A DNA stretch of 64,000 bases. It comes from Bradyrhizobium sp. AZCC 2176. GTDB taxonomy: Bacteria > Pseudomonadota > Alphaproteobacteria > Rhizobiales > Xanthobacteraceae. The translations under genes and the position numbers were made by a program. The notes under the pieces are model-generated. The model ran no database searches. It saw only the letters and a program-made list of their open reading frames with translations, and had not been told where the DNA came from. The stretch lies in contig NZ_JAZHRX010000001.1 in assembly GCF_036924645.1 (NCBI RefSeq), positions 1,302,001 to 1,366,000 on the forward strand. The letters are read 5' to 3'. How positions within the stretch are numbered: position 1 is the first letter of the stretch; each line of letters opens with the position of its first letter. Positions 63,906-64,000 of the stretch are shown one piece after another.

Positions 63906-63961
63906 CCGGTTTCGCAACCGGCATGCGTGCAATTATTCTGGCCACCGCCGGGGTGGCGGTG
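63906..63961 (-). other. Two inverted repeats upstream of pntAA
   Basis: CCGGTT/AACCGG (63906-63921, tetraloop) and CACCGCC/GGCGGTG (63943-63961, 5-base loop) lie between the upstream gene end and pntAA. The second is just after the preceding stop codon and may limit readthrough, but no T run follows it. Confidence 0.45.
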
Positions 63962-63975
63962 CAGGCAGCAATGCG

Positions 63976-64000
63976 TCAGGTCAGGAAGTAGCCCATCAGG
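63976..64000 (-). CDS. C-terminal end of an upstream gene, perhaps aa3-type cytochrome oxidase subunit IV
   Basis: Only the last codons are in the window: LMGYFLT and a stop. The hydrophobic end with a final Thr fits the short aa3-type cytochrome c oxidase subunit IV. That gene often precedes pntAA in Rhizobiales, as far as I recall. The evidence is too short to be certain; another frame is also open here. Confidence 0.3.

Overview
The window is 64 kb of GC-rich chromosomal DNA that reads as an alphaproteobacterium of the Bradyrhizobium/Nitrobacteraceae group. Supporting signs are the lrp-trxB-LysR block known from Rhizobiales, a three-gene proton-translocating transhydrogenase (pntA split in two), two adjacent phasin genes, a tRNA-His with A73 and no encoded G-1, Irr-type iron boxes, and several palindromic repeat families typical of Bradyrhizobium intergenic DNA. 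It is mostly ordinary core and transport gene content. There is no prophage, CRISPR array, rRNA operon or intact insertion sequence; only one transposase remnant is visible.

Layout. 0-9 kb: carB end, greA, a DoxX membrane protein, Lrp regulator, trxB, an LsrB/VtlR-type LysR gene followed by a probable AbcR-like small RNA, a DapA-family aldolase, two very small single-span membrane proteins, an orphan ParA ATPase. 9-19 kb: a Cys-rich secreted protein, tRNA-His, two phasins, a large PAS histidine kinase (PdhS/PleC-DivJ type), a glutathione transferase and a TctCBA carboxylate transporter. 19-26.5 kb: metallophosphoesterase, cyclic-nucleotide-binding protein, ArsR regulator, threonine/serine dehydratase, an iron ABC binding protein and permease behind two iron-control-like boxes, and a 3-oxoacid CoA-transferase.

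26.5-36.5 kb is the most accessory-looking part. A four-gene, tightly coupled operon holds a secreted TPR-CHAT (caspase-like) protein, a small secreted protein and two zinc-ribbon proteins. An AsmA-like protein, a cluster of overlapping small genes of unknown role, a DUF3072 gene and a 1.1-kb stretch of repeats with a transposase relic follow. 36.5-47 kb: a sugar-type ABC transporter without its ATPase, a polyamine-type ABC transporter without its binding protein, an NTF2-like protein, a TPR protein, and glpD coupled to a class III cyclase. 47-64 kb: a PAS-GGDEF-EAL protein, an FAD oxidoreductase, two YdcH-like proteins and other small genes, a diguanylate cyclase, purEK, aquaporin, rpsU, a TPR lipoprotein, an Ala/Lys-rich repeat protein, a cupin, a Ca2+/H+ antiporter, an alpha/beta hydrolase and pntA-pntAB-pntB.

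The best candidates for something undescribed are the CHAT/zinc-ribbon operon (26.5-31.4 kb) and the small-RNA locus behind the LysR gene (5.8-6.2 kb). Gene starts were chosen by ribosome-binding sites and overlaps where these could be seen; several differ from the longest open frame.
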